DNA of 36,015 nt from Bacteroidota bacterium. GTDB lineage: Bacteria; Bacteroidota; Bacteroidia; Chitinophagales; S012-47. The translations under genes were made by a program, and so were the position numbers. Shown here piece after piece: positions 19,354 to 29,113 of this stretch; the stretch's first letter is position 1; the number at the start of each line of letters is the position of its first letter. The stretch lies in assembly GCA_024276745.1 (NCBI GenBank), contig JAJRWN010000084.1, positions 1 to 36,015 on the forward strand, given 5' to 3'. A model generated the notes under the pieces. It did no database searches. It had not been told where the DNA came from and saw only the letters and a program-made list of their open reading frames with translations.

Positions 19354-21197
19354 TGATGAAACAAGGAAGCAGTCGAACGGTAGCTATTAAAAGCTTGATT
19401 ATTATAATCAGCCTTGTATTGATTATCCGCTTATTTGATTTACAAATACTCGATAAAACCTACAAAAGAAAAGCCAGTGATATTGGTCGCGAAACCATAT
19501 ATCCGGCCCGGGGGCTTATTTACGATAGAAATGGACAGCTTTTAGTCAGCAACGAACCGGTTTACGATGTGCTGGTAACCCGCTCAAAAGTTCGAAATCT
19601 TGATACTAGTAAACTGGCCGCTTTACTCAAAGTGCCGGATAGCGTAATCAAAAAACGCTTTGAAGTGCTGAAGGAAAATAAAAAAGCTTATTTCTCACCG
19701 TATAAAGCGGCTGTTTTAGTTAGTCAGATTTCGCCAGATGATATTACTGCCTTTCAAGAAAAAAGATTTCTCTTTCCCGGTTTTTCTATTCAAAGCCGGA
19801 GTGTAAGACATTATCCTTTTGCCTTAGCCGGCCATATTATGGGTGATATGGGAGAAGTAAATGAAAAAGAATTAGAAAAATCCGGAAACCGGTACGTACC
19901 GGGCGATTACATCGGGAAAAGTGGCCTTGAACTAAAATATGAAAAACTACTCAGAGGAAAAAAAGGTTTGGAATATTATGTTCGTGATAAATTGGGAAGA
20001 AATATCGGACAATTTGAAAACGGGAAATTTGATACTTCTGCTGTTGAAGGAAAAACACTGATTACCGGCCTTGATGTTGATTTGCAAGCTTATGCTGAAT
20101 GGCTATTGCAAGGAAAAAGAGCTAGCCTGGTCGCTATCGAACCTGCAACCGGACAAATTCTGGCTATGGTTTCCAGCCCAGGCTACGATCCTAACCTGCT
20201 GATAGGTCGAAATCGCGGGTCTAATTATAAACATTTGCTTGACGATAGCATTAATAAGCCCTTGATTAACCGGCCACTTACGGCTCTTTATCCCCCGGGA
20301 TCTACCTTTAAACCACTTATGGCTTTGGTTGCTTTACAGGAAAATTTACTAAATATTCATGAAGGTTTTCCGTGTCATGGTGGCTTTTATATTGCCAGTT
20401 TACACATCGGCTGCCATAACCACGGCCCTGTTCATTCGCTTACCAAAGCGATTGAAATTTCTTGCAATTCTTATTTCTGTCAGGTTTTTGCACGGATGAT
20501 CAGTAATCAAAAATATGTTGATGAAGACGAAGCTTTGGCTGTTTGGGATAAATACTTGAAGCAAATGCAAATGGGAGTAAAAACCGGTATTGATTTACAA
20601 AATGAATATGCCGGAAATATTCCAACTCCTGAATACTATAAAAAAATATATGGTAATTACCGGTGGAGGGCTTCAACCATCATATCAGATGCAATCGGGC
20701 AGGGTGAAATATTAGTGACTCCACTGCAATTGGCCAATGTATATGCGATCATTGCCAACCGGGGTACTTATTATAAACCCCATTTGGTTGTGAAAGATGA
20801 CAACGATACTTTGGGTTTGGGCCAATATTATGTAAAACACTTTACCGGTATTGATTCGGCTAATTTTGAATTGATTATGAACGGCCTTGAGCTGGCAGTA
20901 GAAAAAGGTACTGCAAAATTGGCCCGGGTCGATTCTATTGTGGTTTGCGGCAAAACCGGTACGGCACAAAATCCTTTTGGTGAAGATCATTCCATTTTTG
21001 CAGCTTTTGCCCCTCGTATTCATCCTAAAATAGCTATTGCAGTGATTATTGAAAATGCAGGATTTGGGGGCTCATGGGCAGCACCGGTGGCCGGCTTAGC
21101 CATCGAAAAATACTTGAAAGGTCATATCCCTGACAATAAAAAGTGGTTGGAAAATTATGTACAGCAAAAAGTAATTGATTATCATGATTCGAAATGA
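19350..21197 (+). CDS. mrdA: Penicillin-binding protein 2 (peptidoglycan transpeptidase)
   Basis: 615 aa. YPARGLIYDRNGQLLVSNEPVYDV, PGSTFKPLMALVAL (SxxK), SCNSYFCQ (SxN), CGKTGTAQNPFG (KTG). Confidence 0.97.
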   Translation: MMMKQGSSRTVAIKSLIIIISLVLIIRLFDLQILDKTYKRKASDIGRETIYPARGLIYDRNGQLLVSNEPVYDVLVTRSKVRNLDTSKLAALLKVPDSVIKKRFEVLKENKKAYFSPYKAAVLVSQISPDDITAFQEKRFLFPGFSIQSRSVRHYPFALAGHIMGDMGEVNEKELEKSGNRYVPGDYIGKSGLELKYEKLLRGKKGLEYYVRDKLGRNIGQFENGKFDTSAVEGKTLITGLDVDLQAYAEWLLQGKRASLVAIEPATGQILAMVSSPGYDPNLLIGRNRGSNYKHLLDDSINKPLINRPLTALYPPGSTFKPLMALVALQENLLNIHEGFPCHGGFYIASLHIGCHNHGPVHSLTKAIEISCNSYFCQVFARMISNQKYVDEDEALAVWDKYLKQMQMGVKTGIDLQNEYAGNIPTPEYYKKIYGNYRWRASTIISDAIGQGEILVTPLQLANVYAIIANRGTYYKPHLVVKDDNDTLGLGQYYVKHFTGIDSANFELIMNGLELAVEKGTAKLARVDSIVVCGKTGTAQNPFGEDHSIFAAFAPRIHPKIAIAVIIENAGFGGSWAAPVAGLAIEKYLKGHIPDNKKWLENYVQQKVIDYHDSK

Positions 21198-22458
21198 TAA
21201 TAGAGTGCTTTCACTCGACTTCTGGAGCATTTTGCTCTATTTCCTCCTCCTGGCATGGGGTTGGGCCAATATCTATGCTGTTGATTTCCGGGGCGATGCC
21301 ATGCCTTGGTTTGATCTGAGTACCCAACATGGAAAGCAATTGTTATGGATAGCGGTTTCTTTGTTTATGGGTATGCTACTTTTGATTATCGATCAAAAAT
21401 TCTATGCTACGTTTGCCTATTTTTTTTACGGAATGGTCATACTGATGCTTATTGCTGTTCTGTTTCTGGCTCCTGCTGTTAAAGGAGCTCATTCCTGGTT
21501 TCAAATTGGCAGCTTTAAACTGCAACCTTCAGAATTAGCAAAATTTGCTACTCTGCTCGCATTAGCCCGCTATCTTACCGGGGTACAGGCTAATATGAAA
21601 TATTTTAAAACAAAAATATTGGCTCTATCCATTATTATGTTGCCTGCAATTTTTATTCTCATGCAACCTGATCCGGGTTCTGTATTGGTTTATCTTGGTC
21701 TTATTATTGTCCTGTACCGAGAAGCTTTTCCGCTTTGGCCCTTTCTTATTCTTATGGTATTGGCCATTTTATTCCTGCTTACTATCTGGCTGGGACCTAT
21801 TCCGGTATTAGTGGCTGTTTCAATTATTTTTCTGCTTACTCTTCCCTTTGTTTTACGACAAGCAAAAAAAAGAAAATCACGTTTGCTTCTTCTCTTGCTA
21901 CTGTTTGGCCTTACCGGAGTTTATACCCAGTTTGGCGTAAAGGCTGTTTTTCAACATGTATTGAAAGAACATCATAAGAACCGGATCAATGTATTGCTTG
22001 GAAAAGCTGCCGACCGGGGAGCTGATTATAATGTTACACAATCGAAAATAGCCATAGGCTCAGGAGGATTGACCGGTAAAGGATTTCTAAAAGGCACTAT
22101 GACAAAAGGAGAATTTGTACCCGAACAAAGCACAGATTTTATCTTCTCAACGCTTGGCGAAGAATGGGGCTTCCTCGGTTCCGGTGTGCTGGTATTGCTT
22201 TTTATGGCCTTTATGCTACGCATTATATTTCTGGCCGAACGGCAACGATCGCGTTTTAGCAAAATTTATGCATACGGGGTATTATCAATCTTTTTGGTCC
22301 ATATTGTAGTCAATATCTCAATGGCTTTAGGCATATTTCCGGTTGTGGGAATCCCTCTGCCATTTTTCAGCTATGGGGGATCCTCACTACTTGGTTTTAG
22401 CATCATGTTTTTCATATTGCTGAATTTTGACGCTAACCGTAAAACGATCTTTCGCTAA
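21184..22458 (+). CDS. rodA: Rod shape-determining protein RodA (SEDS glycosyltransferase)
   Basis: WFQIGSFKLQPSELAKFATLLALARYL, MQPDPGSVLVYLGL, GEEWGFLGSGVL, GIPLPFFSYGGSSLLGFSIMF. ATG at 21184 preferred over TTG at 21175. Confidence 0.97.
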   Translation: MIRNDNRVLSLDFWSILLYFLLLAWGWANIYAVDFRGDAMPWFDLSTQHGKQLLWIAVSLFMGMLLLIIDQKFYATFAYFFYGMVILMLIAVLFLAPAVKGAHSWFQIGSFKLQPSELAKFATLLALARYLTGVQANMKYFKTKILALSIIMLPAIFILMQPDPGSVLVYLGLIIVLYREAFPLWPFLILMVLAILFLLTIWLGPIPVLVAVSIIFLLTLPFVLRQAKKRKSRLLLLLLLFGLTGVYTQFGVKAVFQHVLKEHHKNRINVLLGKAADRGADYNVTQSKIAIGSGGLTGKGFLKGTMTKGEFVPEQSTDFIFSTLGEEWGFLGSGVLVLLFMAFMLRIIFLAERQRSRFSKIYAYGVLSIFLVHIVVNISMALGIFPVVGIPLPFFSYGGSSLLGFSIMFFILLNFDANRKTIFR

Positions 22459-22524
22459 TTCTTTCATAATAGCAATTATTCTTCATCAATCAGTAACTTT
22501 GCTCTTTCAAAATATGGAATACTC

Positions 22525-24279
22525 ATGATGCGTACACATACTTGTGGTGAATTAAGACTGAAAGATACCGGTAAAGAAATTGTATTGGCCGGTTGGGTTC
22601 AGAAAACAAGAGATTTGGGAGGAATGACTTTTGTGGATATACGTGATCGCTACGGAATTACACAAATTGTATTCAATCAGGATGAAGATATTGAATTATG
22701 TAAAAATGCCCGGAAATTAGGTCGCGAATATGTAGTGCGTATCCGGGGTTTGGTTTGTGAACGATCCAATAAAAATCCGGAAATGCCTACCGGAGAAATT
22801 GAAATAAAAGCTGCTAAACTGGATATCCTCAATACATCAAAAGTCCCCCCTTTTACTATCGAGAAAACGACTGATGGCGGTGAAGATATCAGGATGAAAT
22901 ATCGTTATCTTGATTTAAGGCGTCCTGATATTAAATCAAATATGGAACTCCGGTATGCCTTAAGTAAAGCTTGCCGGTCTTATCTTGATGCAAAAGGGTT
23001 TATCGAGATTGAAACACCGGTATTGATAAAAACAACACCAGAAGGTGCACGCGATTTTATTGTTCCTTCAAGACTGAATCAAGGAGAGTTTTATGCTTTA
23101 CCCCAATCTCCCCAAACCTTTAAACAGCTTTTAATGGTTGCCGGCTTCGATCGTTATTTTCAATTGGTAAAATGCTTTCGTGATGAAGATTTACGGGCCG
23201 ATCGTCAACCGGAATTTACGCAAATTGATTGCGAAATGTCTTTTGTAGATCAGGAAGATGTATTGAATACTTTTGAAGGATTTATCAAACATATTTTTCG
23301 TACTGTAAAAGAGATTGATTTGGATGATTTCCCAAGAATGTCGTACCAGGAAGCTATGCGCTTATACGGAAGTGATAAACCCGATATTCGTTTCGGTATG
23401 AGTATTGTCGATTTGTCGCATCAAAGCAAAGGAAAAGGCTTTGGTATTTTTGATCAGGCTGACTTGGTTGCCGGAATAGTGGCTCCCGGTGCTGCTACCT
23501 GGTCGCGGAAACAAATCGACAAACTCATCGATTATATAAAAACCCCTCAAGTTGGCGGTCAGGGTCTTATTTGGGTGAAAGTAAACGAAGATGGCTCCTT
23601 TAAATCGTCTGTCGATAAATTTTATAATCCGGATGATTTGAAACTATGGCAAGAAACAATGAATGCCCATCCGGGTGATTTATTGCTTTTAATGTCAGGC
23701 AATGATCTTGCTGTCAGGCGGGCTTTGGGTTTGTTGAGGCTAAGATTGGCGGCACAACTTAATCTTACGGATGCCAATGATTATCAAGCACTTTGGATTA
23801 CTGATTTTCCATTGGTCGAATGGTCGGAGGAAGACCAACGTTTTGTTGCCCTTCATCATCCCTTTACTTCTCCTAAAAAAGAGGATATTCCTTTGATGGA
23901 TACAAACCCTGCACAAGTTAAAGCCAATGCTTATGATTTGGTTATCAACGGGGTGGAAATAGGAGGTGGTTCTATCAGAATACATGAAAGACCATTGCAG
24001 GAAAAAATGTTTTCTTTATTAGGCTTTAGCGATGAAGAAGCAAAAGAAAAATTTGGTTTTTTATTAGGTGCATTTGAGTATGGCGCACCTCCACACGGTG
24101 GTATTGCTTTCGGTTTCGACCGGCTTTGTTCTATGTTTGGCGGTACCGATTCTATTCGTGATTATATAGCTTTTCCCAAAAATAATGCCGGTAGGGATAC
24201 CATGCTCGATGCCCCCTCAATTGCCGATGACAAGCAATTGAAAGAATTACATTTGGAAATAAAAAAAGACCACCGTTAA
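22525..24279 (+). CDS. aspS: Aspartyl-tRNA synthetase
   Basis: 584 aa. [48 protein letters not shown], class II motifs ([38 protein letters not shown]). Confidence 0.98.
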   Translation: MMRTHTCGELRLKDTGKEIVLAGWVQKTRDLGGMTFVDIRDRYGITQIVFNQDEDIELCKNARKLGREYVVRIRGLVCERSNKNPEMPTGEIEIKAAKLDILNTSKVPPFTIEKTTDGGEDIRMKYRYLDLRRPDIKSNMELRYALSKACRSYLDAKGFIEIETPVLIKTTPEGARDFIVPSRLNQGEFYALPQSPQTFKQLLMVAGFDRYFQLVKCFRDEDLRADRQPEFTQIDCEMSFVDQEDVLNTFEGFIKHIFRTVKEIDLDDFPRMSYQEAMRLYGSDKPDIRFGMSIVDLSHQSKGKGFGIFDQADLVAGIVAPGAATWSRKQIDKLIDYIKTPQVGGQGLIWVKVNEDGSFKSSVDKFYNPDDLKLWQETMNAHPGDLLLLMSGNDLAVRRALGLLRLRLAAQLNLTDANDYQALWITDFPLVEWSEEDQRFVALHHPFTSPKKEDIPLMDTNPAQVKANAYDLVINGVEIGGGSIRIHERPLQEKMFSLLGFSDEEAKEKFGFLLGAFEYGAPPHGGIAFGFDRLCSMFGGTDSIRDYIAFPKNNAGRDTMLDAPSIADDKQLKELHLEIKKDHR

Positions 24280-24292
24280 GCAGTCTTTTTTT
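24261..24292. terminator. Bidirectional Rho-independent terminator between convergent genes
   Basis: AAAAAAAGAC/GTCTTTTTTT stem with a 12-nt loop, overlapping the aspS stop and facing the minus-strand gene ending at 24315. Confidence 0.75.
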
Positions 24293-24314
24293 CAATCATG
24301 TTGATAGCTAATTT

Positions 24315-25970
24315 TTATAAATTGCCCAGCAAATTTTTATCGCTATCATATTTTATCGAGTAAGTAAAGCTTAGTTTTTGTTGATCTTTTGCTCCGAGAA
24401 TTACCCTCCAGCGAAGAAAACCACTGTCTTTATCGAAATTTGCACCACCATCATCTATCAATGTAACTTTAATCTCTTTGCTTAATGCTACCGGTATCTG
24501 ATCTTCTATAAATAATTTTACCGGCATACTTTTATTATTTCTAAAAGCCAGTTCATAAGTAATGGTCTTTTTCCGGTCATTACCTATTATCTCATCTTTT
24601 TCCTTGTCTTTTACTTTAGTCCTTTTGGAACTGATATTTTTATCTCTTCCCAGCGACAATTCCAGGGTATCGTTCAAAACCATCGGGTTCAGACTTGTTT
24701 TTCCAATATAAGTGCCTGCATAATAAATATTTACGTTTCCGGGCAGTAAGCTCAGCTCTTCCCATCCGCTAAGTTTTGCCATCAAAAATGCATCCTGATC
24801 GTATTTTGGCAGGAGGTAATAATAATAATCGGCAATAAGATTTCTCTTAAGCACGGCCACGGTATGGCTTATTCCATCTGAGGGAATATCATAAACTTGT
24901 TTTATGGCAAATTCAAAATTTCCTATTGTTGCCGATAGGGTGGCATAATCGGTTATAGCGTCAGCCGGCATAGCATTGCCGCTAGTTTCAACTTGACTGT
25001 CGGCAACTGCCATCTCTTTATCTTCCCAAAGGTTTGAAGTGCGAGTATTGATGGCCATATAATAATTGATATACCAAACAGGCATTACCGGTTTATCGTT
25101 GTTTTGATTAGGATTTGCCGTTGATAAAGTGAGCTTTACACCTGCCCAGTCTATTCCTGTGTTTTGATAAACATTGGCATTATACGTTAAACTTACCGGG
25201 CTTTGAATATCGCTGGCACGCAAGTCATATTTAGGAGACCATCCTGCACCTTGAACCATATAATTGATTTGCATAAAACCATTAACTGCTGCATCTGCCG
25301 ATATGCTTACCAATACCTGATGGTTTGGTGTTTTATCTGCTTCATCTATGTTCCCATGATGCGTATTATAGTTTTTTAGCAGTGTTAATCTGTCTTGCAT
25401 TCGCAGCAATGCTTTTTTAGCTTTTGATTGATACATTTTGTTGTTCATCAATGCCTTATTTATGTTTTTCATTTGCTGCCGGTAATAAGCCATTGCTTCC
25501 CGCAATACAGGCATCGTATCGGAATGGCCTTCACCCCTGATGATTTTGTTTGCAGAAAGCAGTGCTTTTTCCTGCTCAAGAGCTTGTTTGTTCATTACCA
25601 ATTCTTCAAGTAAATAGTTAGCCTTTTCAATAGAGTCTTCGAGGAAATGAATTTCATGTATTATTTTGCCGGGCAGGGTTTTCGGGGCATCGGGACCGGG
25701 ATAATGAATCTCGTATTTTACTTCCAGAATGGTGTAATTTCCTTGCCCCGAAACTTGAATACTTGAAGGGTTGATTTTTGATGACAAACCATCGAAAACA
25801 ATGGTACTGATACCTTTGGGTATATTGATTTTGACATTTCGAAACACTTGAGCACCATCGAGAAATACAGTTACATGATCAATATTTGAAGAAACTGTTT
25901 TTACATTGTTGGCCTTTGATATGAAACTAAGTGGCAGGTAAATAGCCAGCAAAAGGAGTAGTTTTTTCAT
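24315..25970 (-). CDS. DUF4139/DUF4140 (mucoidy inhibitor MuiA-like) exported protein
   Basis: 551 aa. Signal peptide, IDHVTVFLDGAQVFRNVKINIPKGISTIVFDGLSSKINPSSIQVSG, internal coiled coil, ISADAAVNGFMQINYMVQGAGWSPKYDLRA, C-terminal beta domain. Confidence 0.88.
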   Translation of the reverse strand: MKKLLLLLAIYLPLSFISKANNVKTVSSNIDHVTVFLDGAQVFRNVKINIPKGISTIVFDGLSSKINPSSIQVSGQGNYTILEVKYEIHYPGPDAPKTLPGKIIHEIHFLEDSIEKANYLLEELVMNKQALEQEKALLSANKIIRGEGHSDTMPVLREAMAYYRQQMKNINKALMNNKMYQSKAKKALLRMQDRLTLLKNYNTHHGNIDEADKTPNHQVLVSISADAAVNGFMQINYMVQGAGWSPKYDLRASDIQSPVSLTYNANVYQNTGIDWAGVKLTLSTANPNQNNDKPVMPVWYINYYMAINTRTSNLWEDKEMAVADSQVETSGNAMPADAITDYATLSATIGNFEFAIKQVYDIPSDGISHTVAVLKRNLIADYYYYLLPKYDQDAFLMAKLSGWEELSLLPGNVNIYYAGTYIGKTSLNPMVLNDTLELSLGRDKNISSKRTKVKDKEKDEIIGNDRKKTITYELAFRNNKSMPVKLFIEDQIPVALSKEIKVTLIDDGGANFDKDSGFLRWRVILGAKDQQKLSFTYSIKYDSDKNLLGNL

Positions 25971-26077
25971 AATTTTTCCGGTTTTTATTGTTCAAAACTG
26001 AACAAGTGATGAAATATTTGCTCTGTTGAGATTATTAAGAGCCATGTATTCCATAAAACCGGATGAAAGGGAAAAAG

Positions 26078-26094
26078 CTAGAAAATTATTCTAG
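26078..26094 (-). terminator. Putative terminator at the 3' end of uvrA
   Basis: On the minus strand CTAGAA/TTCTAG stem with a 5-nt loop followed by CTTTTTCCC, overlapping the uvrA stop codon. Confidence 0.5.
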
Positions 26095-29006
26095 TTGTAA
26101 AGGGTATTTTTTAGATATTTTCCTGTATAGCTTTCGGGTATTGTAATAATGTGTTCAGGACTTCCTTCTGCAATAATATATCCTCCTGCATCACCCCCGT
26201 CAGGTCCAAGGTCAATAATATAATCAGCCACTTTTATTACATCCATATTATGTTCAATAACCAAAACCGTATTGCCTTTATCAACAAGTTTTTGAAGTAC
26301 CGAAAGCAGTACTCTGATATCTTCGAAATGCAAACCGGTTGTAGGTTCGTCAAGGATGTAAAAAGTATGTCCGGTATCTTTTTTGGCCAGTTCGGCTGCC
26401 AGCTTCACCCTTTGGGCTTCGCCACCACTTAAACTCGTTGATGACTGTCCCAGGCGTATATATCCTAATCCAACATTTTGCAAGGTATTGAGTTTGTGGT
26501 GTATTCTCGGTTGATTTTCAAAAAATAGTGTAGCTTCTTCCACCGTCATGGCCAATATATCACTGATTGATTTTCCTTTAAAATGAATTTCCAGGGTTTC
26601 CCTATTGTATCTTTTTCCCTGGCAATTTTCACATTCGACATACACATCCGGCAAAAAATTCATTTCTATCAAACGCATACCTCCCCCTTTGCAAACTTCA
26701 CAGCGGCCACCTTTCACATTGAAAGAAAATCGCCCTGCTTTATAAGCTCTTATTTTGGCTTCGGGCACCAGGGTAAATAATTTTCGAATATCTGAAAACA
26801 CACCAATATAAGTAGCCGGATTGGAGCGTGGTGTACGGCCAATCGGACTTTGGTCTATTTCAATGACCTTGTCGATATATTCAAGCCCTGATACATTTTT
26901 GTAGGCTAAAGGCCGGGTTCTGGATTTATAAACATGTTTTTTAAGAATTGGATAGATCGTTTGGTTGATTAACGAAGATTTGCCACTTCCCGAAACACCG
27001 GTAATACATACCAATAGACTTAAGGGTATTTTTACGGTAATGTTTTTAAGATTATGCCCGGATGCATCGTGAACAGTCAAATAGTGTGCGTTGGGTGATT
27101 TTCTTTTTTCAGGTATTTTAATTTGTAATTTATTGCGTAAATATTTACCGGTAAGTCCTGAGCTTTTACTTACTTCATCAGGCAATCCCTGAGCAACGAT
27201 TTTTCCACCATGTTCTCCTGCTCCGGGACCTAAATCAATGATATAGTCTGAAGCAAGCATCATGTCTTTATCGTGTTCTACAACTAAAATGCTGTTACCT
27301 TCATCCCTTAATTTTTTTAAAGCTCCGATTAAGCGGTGATTATCACGCTGATGAAGACCAATAGAAGGTTCGTCCAGCACATAAGTAATACCCCTTAATC
27401 TGGAACCGATTTGAGTAGCCAGTCTGATTCTTTGTCCTTCGCCTCCCGATAAAGAATTGGCCGGACGGTTCATGGCCAAATAATTTAAGCCCACTTCCAG
27501 TAAAAAACCTAAACGGTTTTTAAGCTCTTTGATGATTTCGTGAGCAATTTTTTGTTGTCGATGATTCAGCAATGGTTCCAAATGATCAACCCAATGGTAG
27601 AGGTCTGAAATGTTCATGTTTGACAATTCAGCAATATTTTTTCCGGCTATCCTGAAATAAAGAGCTTCTTTTTTTAAGCGGCTACCATTGCATTCGGGAC
27701 ATGGAATAATTTCCATAAAATCGCGTGCCCAGTTTCTTATATTTTCACTCGAAGTGGCCATATACGCCCGCTTTATCATATTGCATACACCTCCATATTC
27801 CAAAGTGTACCATCTTTCTTCGGGGCCATAGTTAAGTGGCATATTTACTTTTTGATTACCACTTCCATAAAGAATAATATTGATGATTTTTTCATCAATA
27901 TCTTTAATGGGTGCATTTAAGCTAAACTTATATTGTCTTGCAAGTGCTCTTACCTGTTTGAACAAAAAATTATCACGGTGTTCTCCTAAAGGAGCGATAC
28001 CTCCTTTATTAATAGAAATATCAGAATTAGGGATCAGGGTATTGGGATTTATTTCGTGCACCGTACCCAAACCCTTGCAATGCGGACATGCACCATAAGG
28101 AGAGTTGAAGGAAAAACTGTTGGGTGACGGTTCCTCATAAGATAAACCTGATTCAGCATCCATCAATTGAAGGCTGAATATTGCGTTTTCGCCATTATCA
28201 TGATTCAGCAACATGACCAGCCCTTTGCCTACTTTCAACGCTAAACTAAGTGAAGATCGAAGCCGGTTTTCTTCATTGGGATTGATCTTCAAACGATCGA
28301 TAATTAATTCAATGTCATGAACTTTATACCGGTCAACTTGCATTTTCTCAACAATATCAAAAATTTCTCCGTCAATTCTTATTTTTAAATAACCCTGTTT
28401 TCGCATCTGCTCAAACAATTCTCTATAATGTCCTTTTCGTCCCCTGACTAAAGGAGCGAGAATAATCATTCTGTTGTTTTTGAATTTGTCGAGAATATGC
28501 TCAGCAATCTGTTGCTCGGTGTATCGAAGCATTTTGTTTCCGGTAGTATATGAATATGCTTCGGAGGCACGGGCATATAGTAAGCGGAAAAAATCATAAA
28601 TATCGGTTACGGTACCTACGGTAGAGCGAGGATTACGACTGGTTGTTTTTTGTTCAATGCTGATAACCGGACTTAGATTATTGATTTTATCTACATCGGG
28701 GCGTTCCATGTGCCCGATAAACTGCCTGACATAAGCCGAATAGCTTTCCATATATCTGCGTTGTCCTTCCGCATATATCGTATCGAAAGCTAATGAAGAT
28801 TTACCACTTCCGCTAATACCGGTAATAACAACCAACTGAAATCTTGGAATGTAAACATTGATATTTTGTAAATTATTAACCCGTGCACCGAATACTTCCA
28901 GAAAAGCATGATTATCTGCAATCTTATCTTCTGTATTTTTTACATTTTTCTTTTTGGTGTGCTGGTTCATTGGGTCAGGGCTTTCCTGTGAATCGGGGGG
29001 CTGCAA
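26091..29006 (-). CDS. uvrA: Excinuclease ABC subunit A
   Basis: 971 aa. VVITGISGSGKSSLAFDTIYAEGQRRYMESYSAYVRQF, NSLSGGEGQRIRLATQIGS, CITGVSGSGKSSLINQTIYPIL, GGRCEVCKGGGMRLIEMNFLPDVYVECENCQGKRYNRETLEI, TSLSGGEAQRVKLAAEL. The true start could be slightly downstream. Confidence 0.97.
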   Translation of the reverse strand: MQPPDSQESPDPMNQHTKKKNVKNTEDKIADNHAFLEVFGARVNNLQNINVYIPRFQLVVITGISGSGKSSLAFDTIYAEGQRRYMESYSAYVRQFIGHMERPDVDKINNLSPVISIEQKTTSRNPRSTVGTVTDIYDFFRLLYARASEAYSYTTGNKMLRYTEQQIAEHILDKFKNNRMIILAPLVRGRKGHYRELFEQMRKQGYLKIRIDGEIFDIVEKMQVDRYKVHDIELIIDRLKINPNEENRLRSSLSLALKVGKGLVMLLNHDNGENAIFSLQLMDAESGLSYEEPSPNSFSFNSPYGACPHCKGLGTVHEINPNTLIPNSDISINKGGIAPLGEHRDNFLFKQVRALARQYKFSLNAPIKDIDEKIINIILYGSGNQKVNMPLNYGPEERWYTLEYGGVCNMIKRAYMATSSENIRNWARDFMEIIPCPECNGSRLKKEALYFRIAGKNIAELSNMNISDLYHWVDHLEPLLNHRQQKIAHEIIKELKNRLGFLLEVGLNYLAMNRPANSLSGGEGQRIRLATQIGSRLRGITYVLDEPSIGLHQRDNHRLIGALKKLRDEGNSILVVEHDKDMMLASDYIIDLGPGAGEHGGKIVAQGLPDEVSKSSGLTGKYLRNKLQIKIPEKRKSPNAHYLTVHDASGHNLKNITVKIPLSLLVCITGVSGSGKSSLINQTIYPILKKHVYKSRTRPLAYKNVSGLEYIDKVIEIDQSPIGRTPRSNPATYIGVFSDIRKLFTLVPEAKIRAYKAGRFSFNVKGGRCEVCKGGGMRLIEMNFLPDVYVECENCQGKRYNRETLEIHFKGKSISDILAMTVEEATLFFENQPRIHHKLNTLQNVGLGYIRLGQSSTSLSGGEAQRVKLAAELAKKDTGHTFYILDEPTTGLHFEDIRVLLSVLQKLVDKGNTVLVIEHNMDVIKVADYIIDLGPDGGDAGGYIIAEGSPEHIITIPESYTGKYLKNTLYN

Positions 29007-29113
29007 AATTACCTAATTCATAAGAAAAATTTTTGAAAACCTTGCGATTTATTCTTCTATAAAATATTTATCTATTTTCTGACATCCGGTCAATTTCAAG
29101 TAGCTTTGCAGCA

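Noticed and set aside
20712-21023. 103-aa antisense ORF in mrdA
   Set aside because: Opposes the conserved KTG-containing transpeptidase region; judged a shadow ORF.
25978-26062. CCGGTTTT...AAAACCGG inverted repeat between the DUF4139 gene and uvrA
   Set aside because: Only 8 bp with about 70 bp between arms in an AT-rich spacer, and the motif is common here; insufficient evidence for a functional element.
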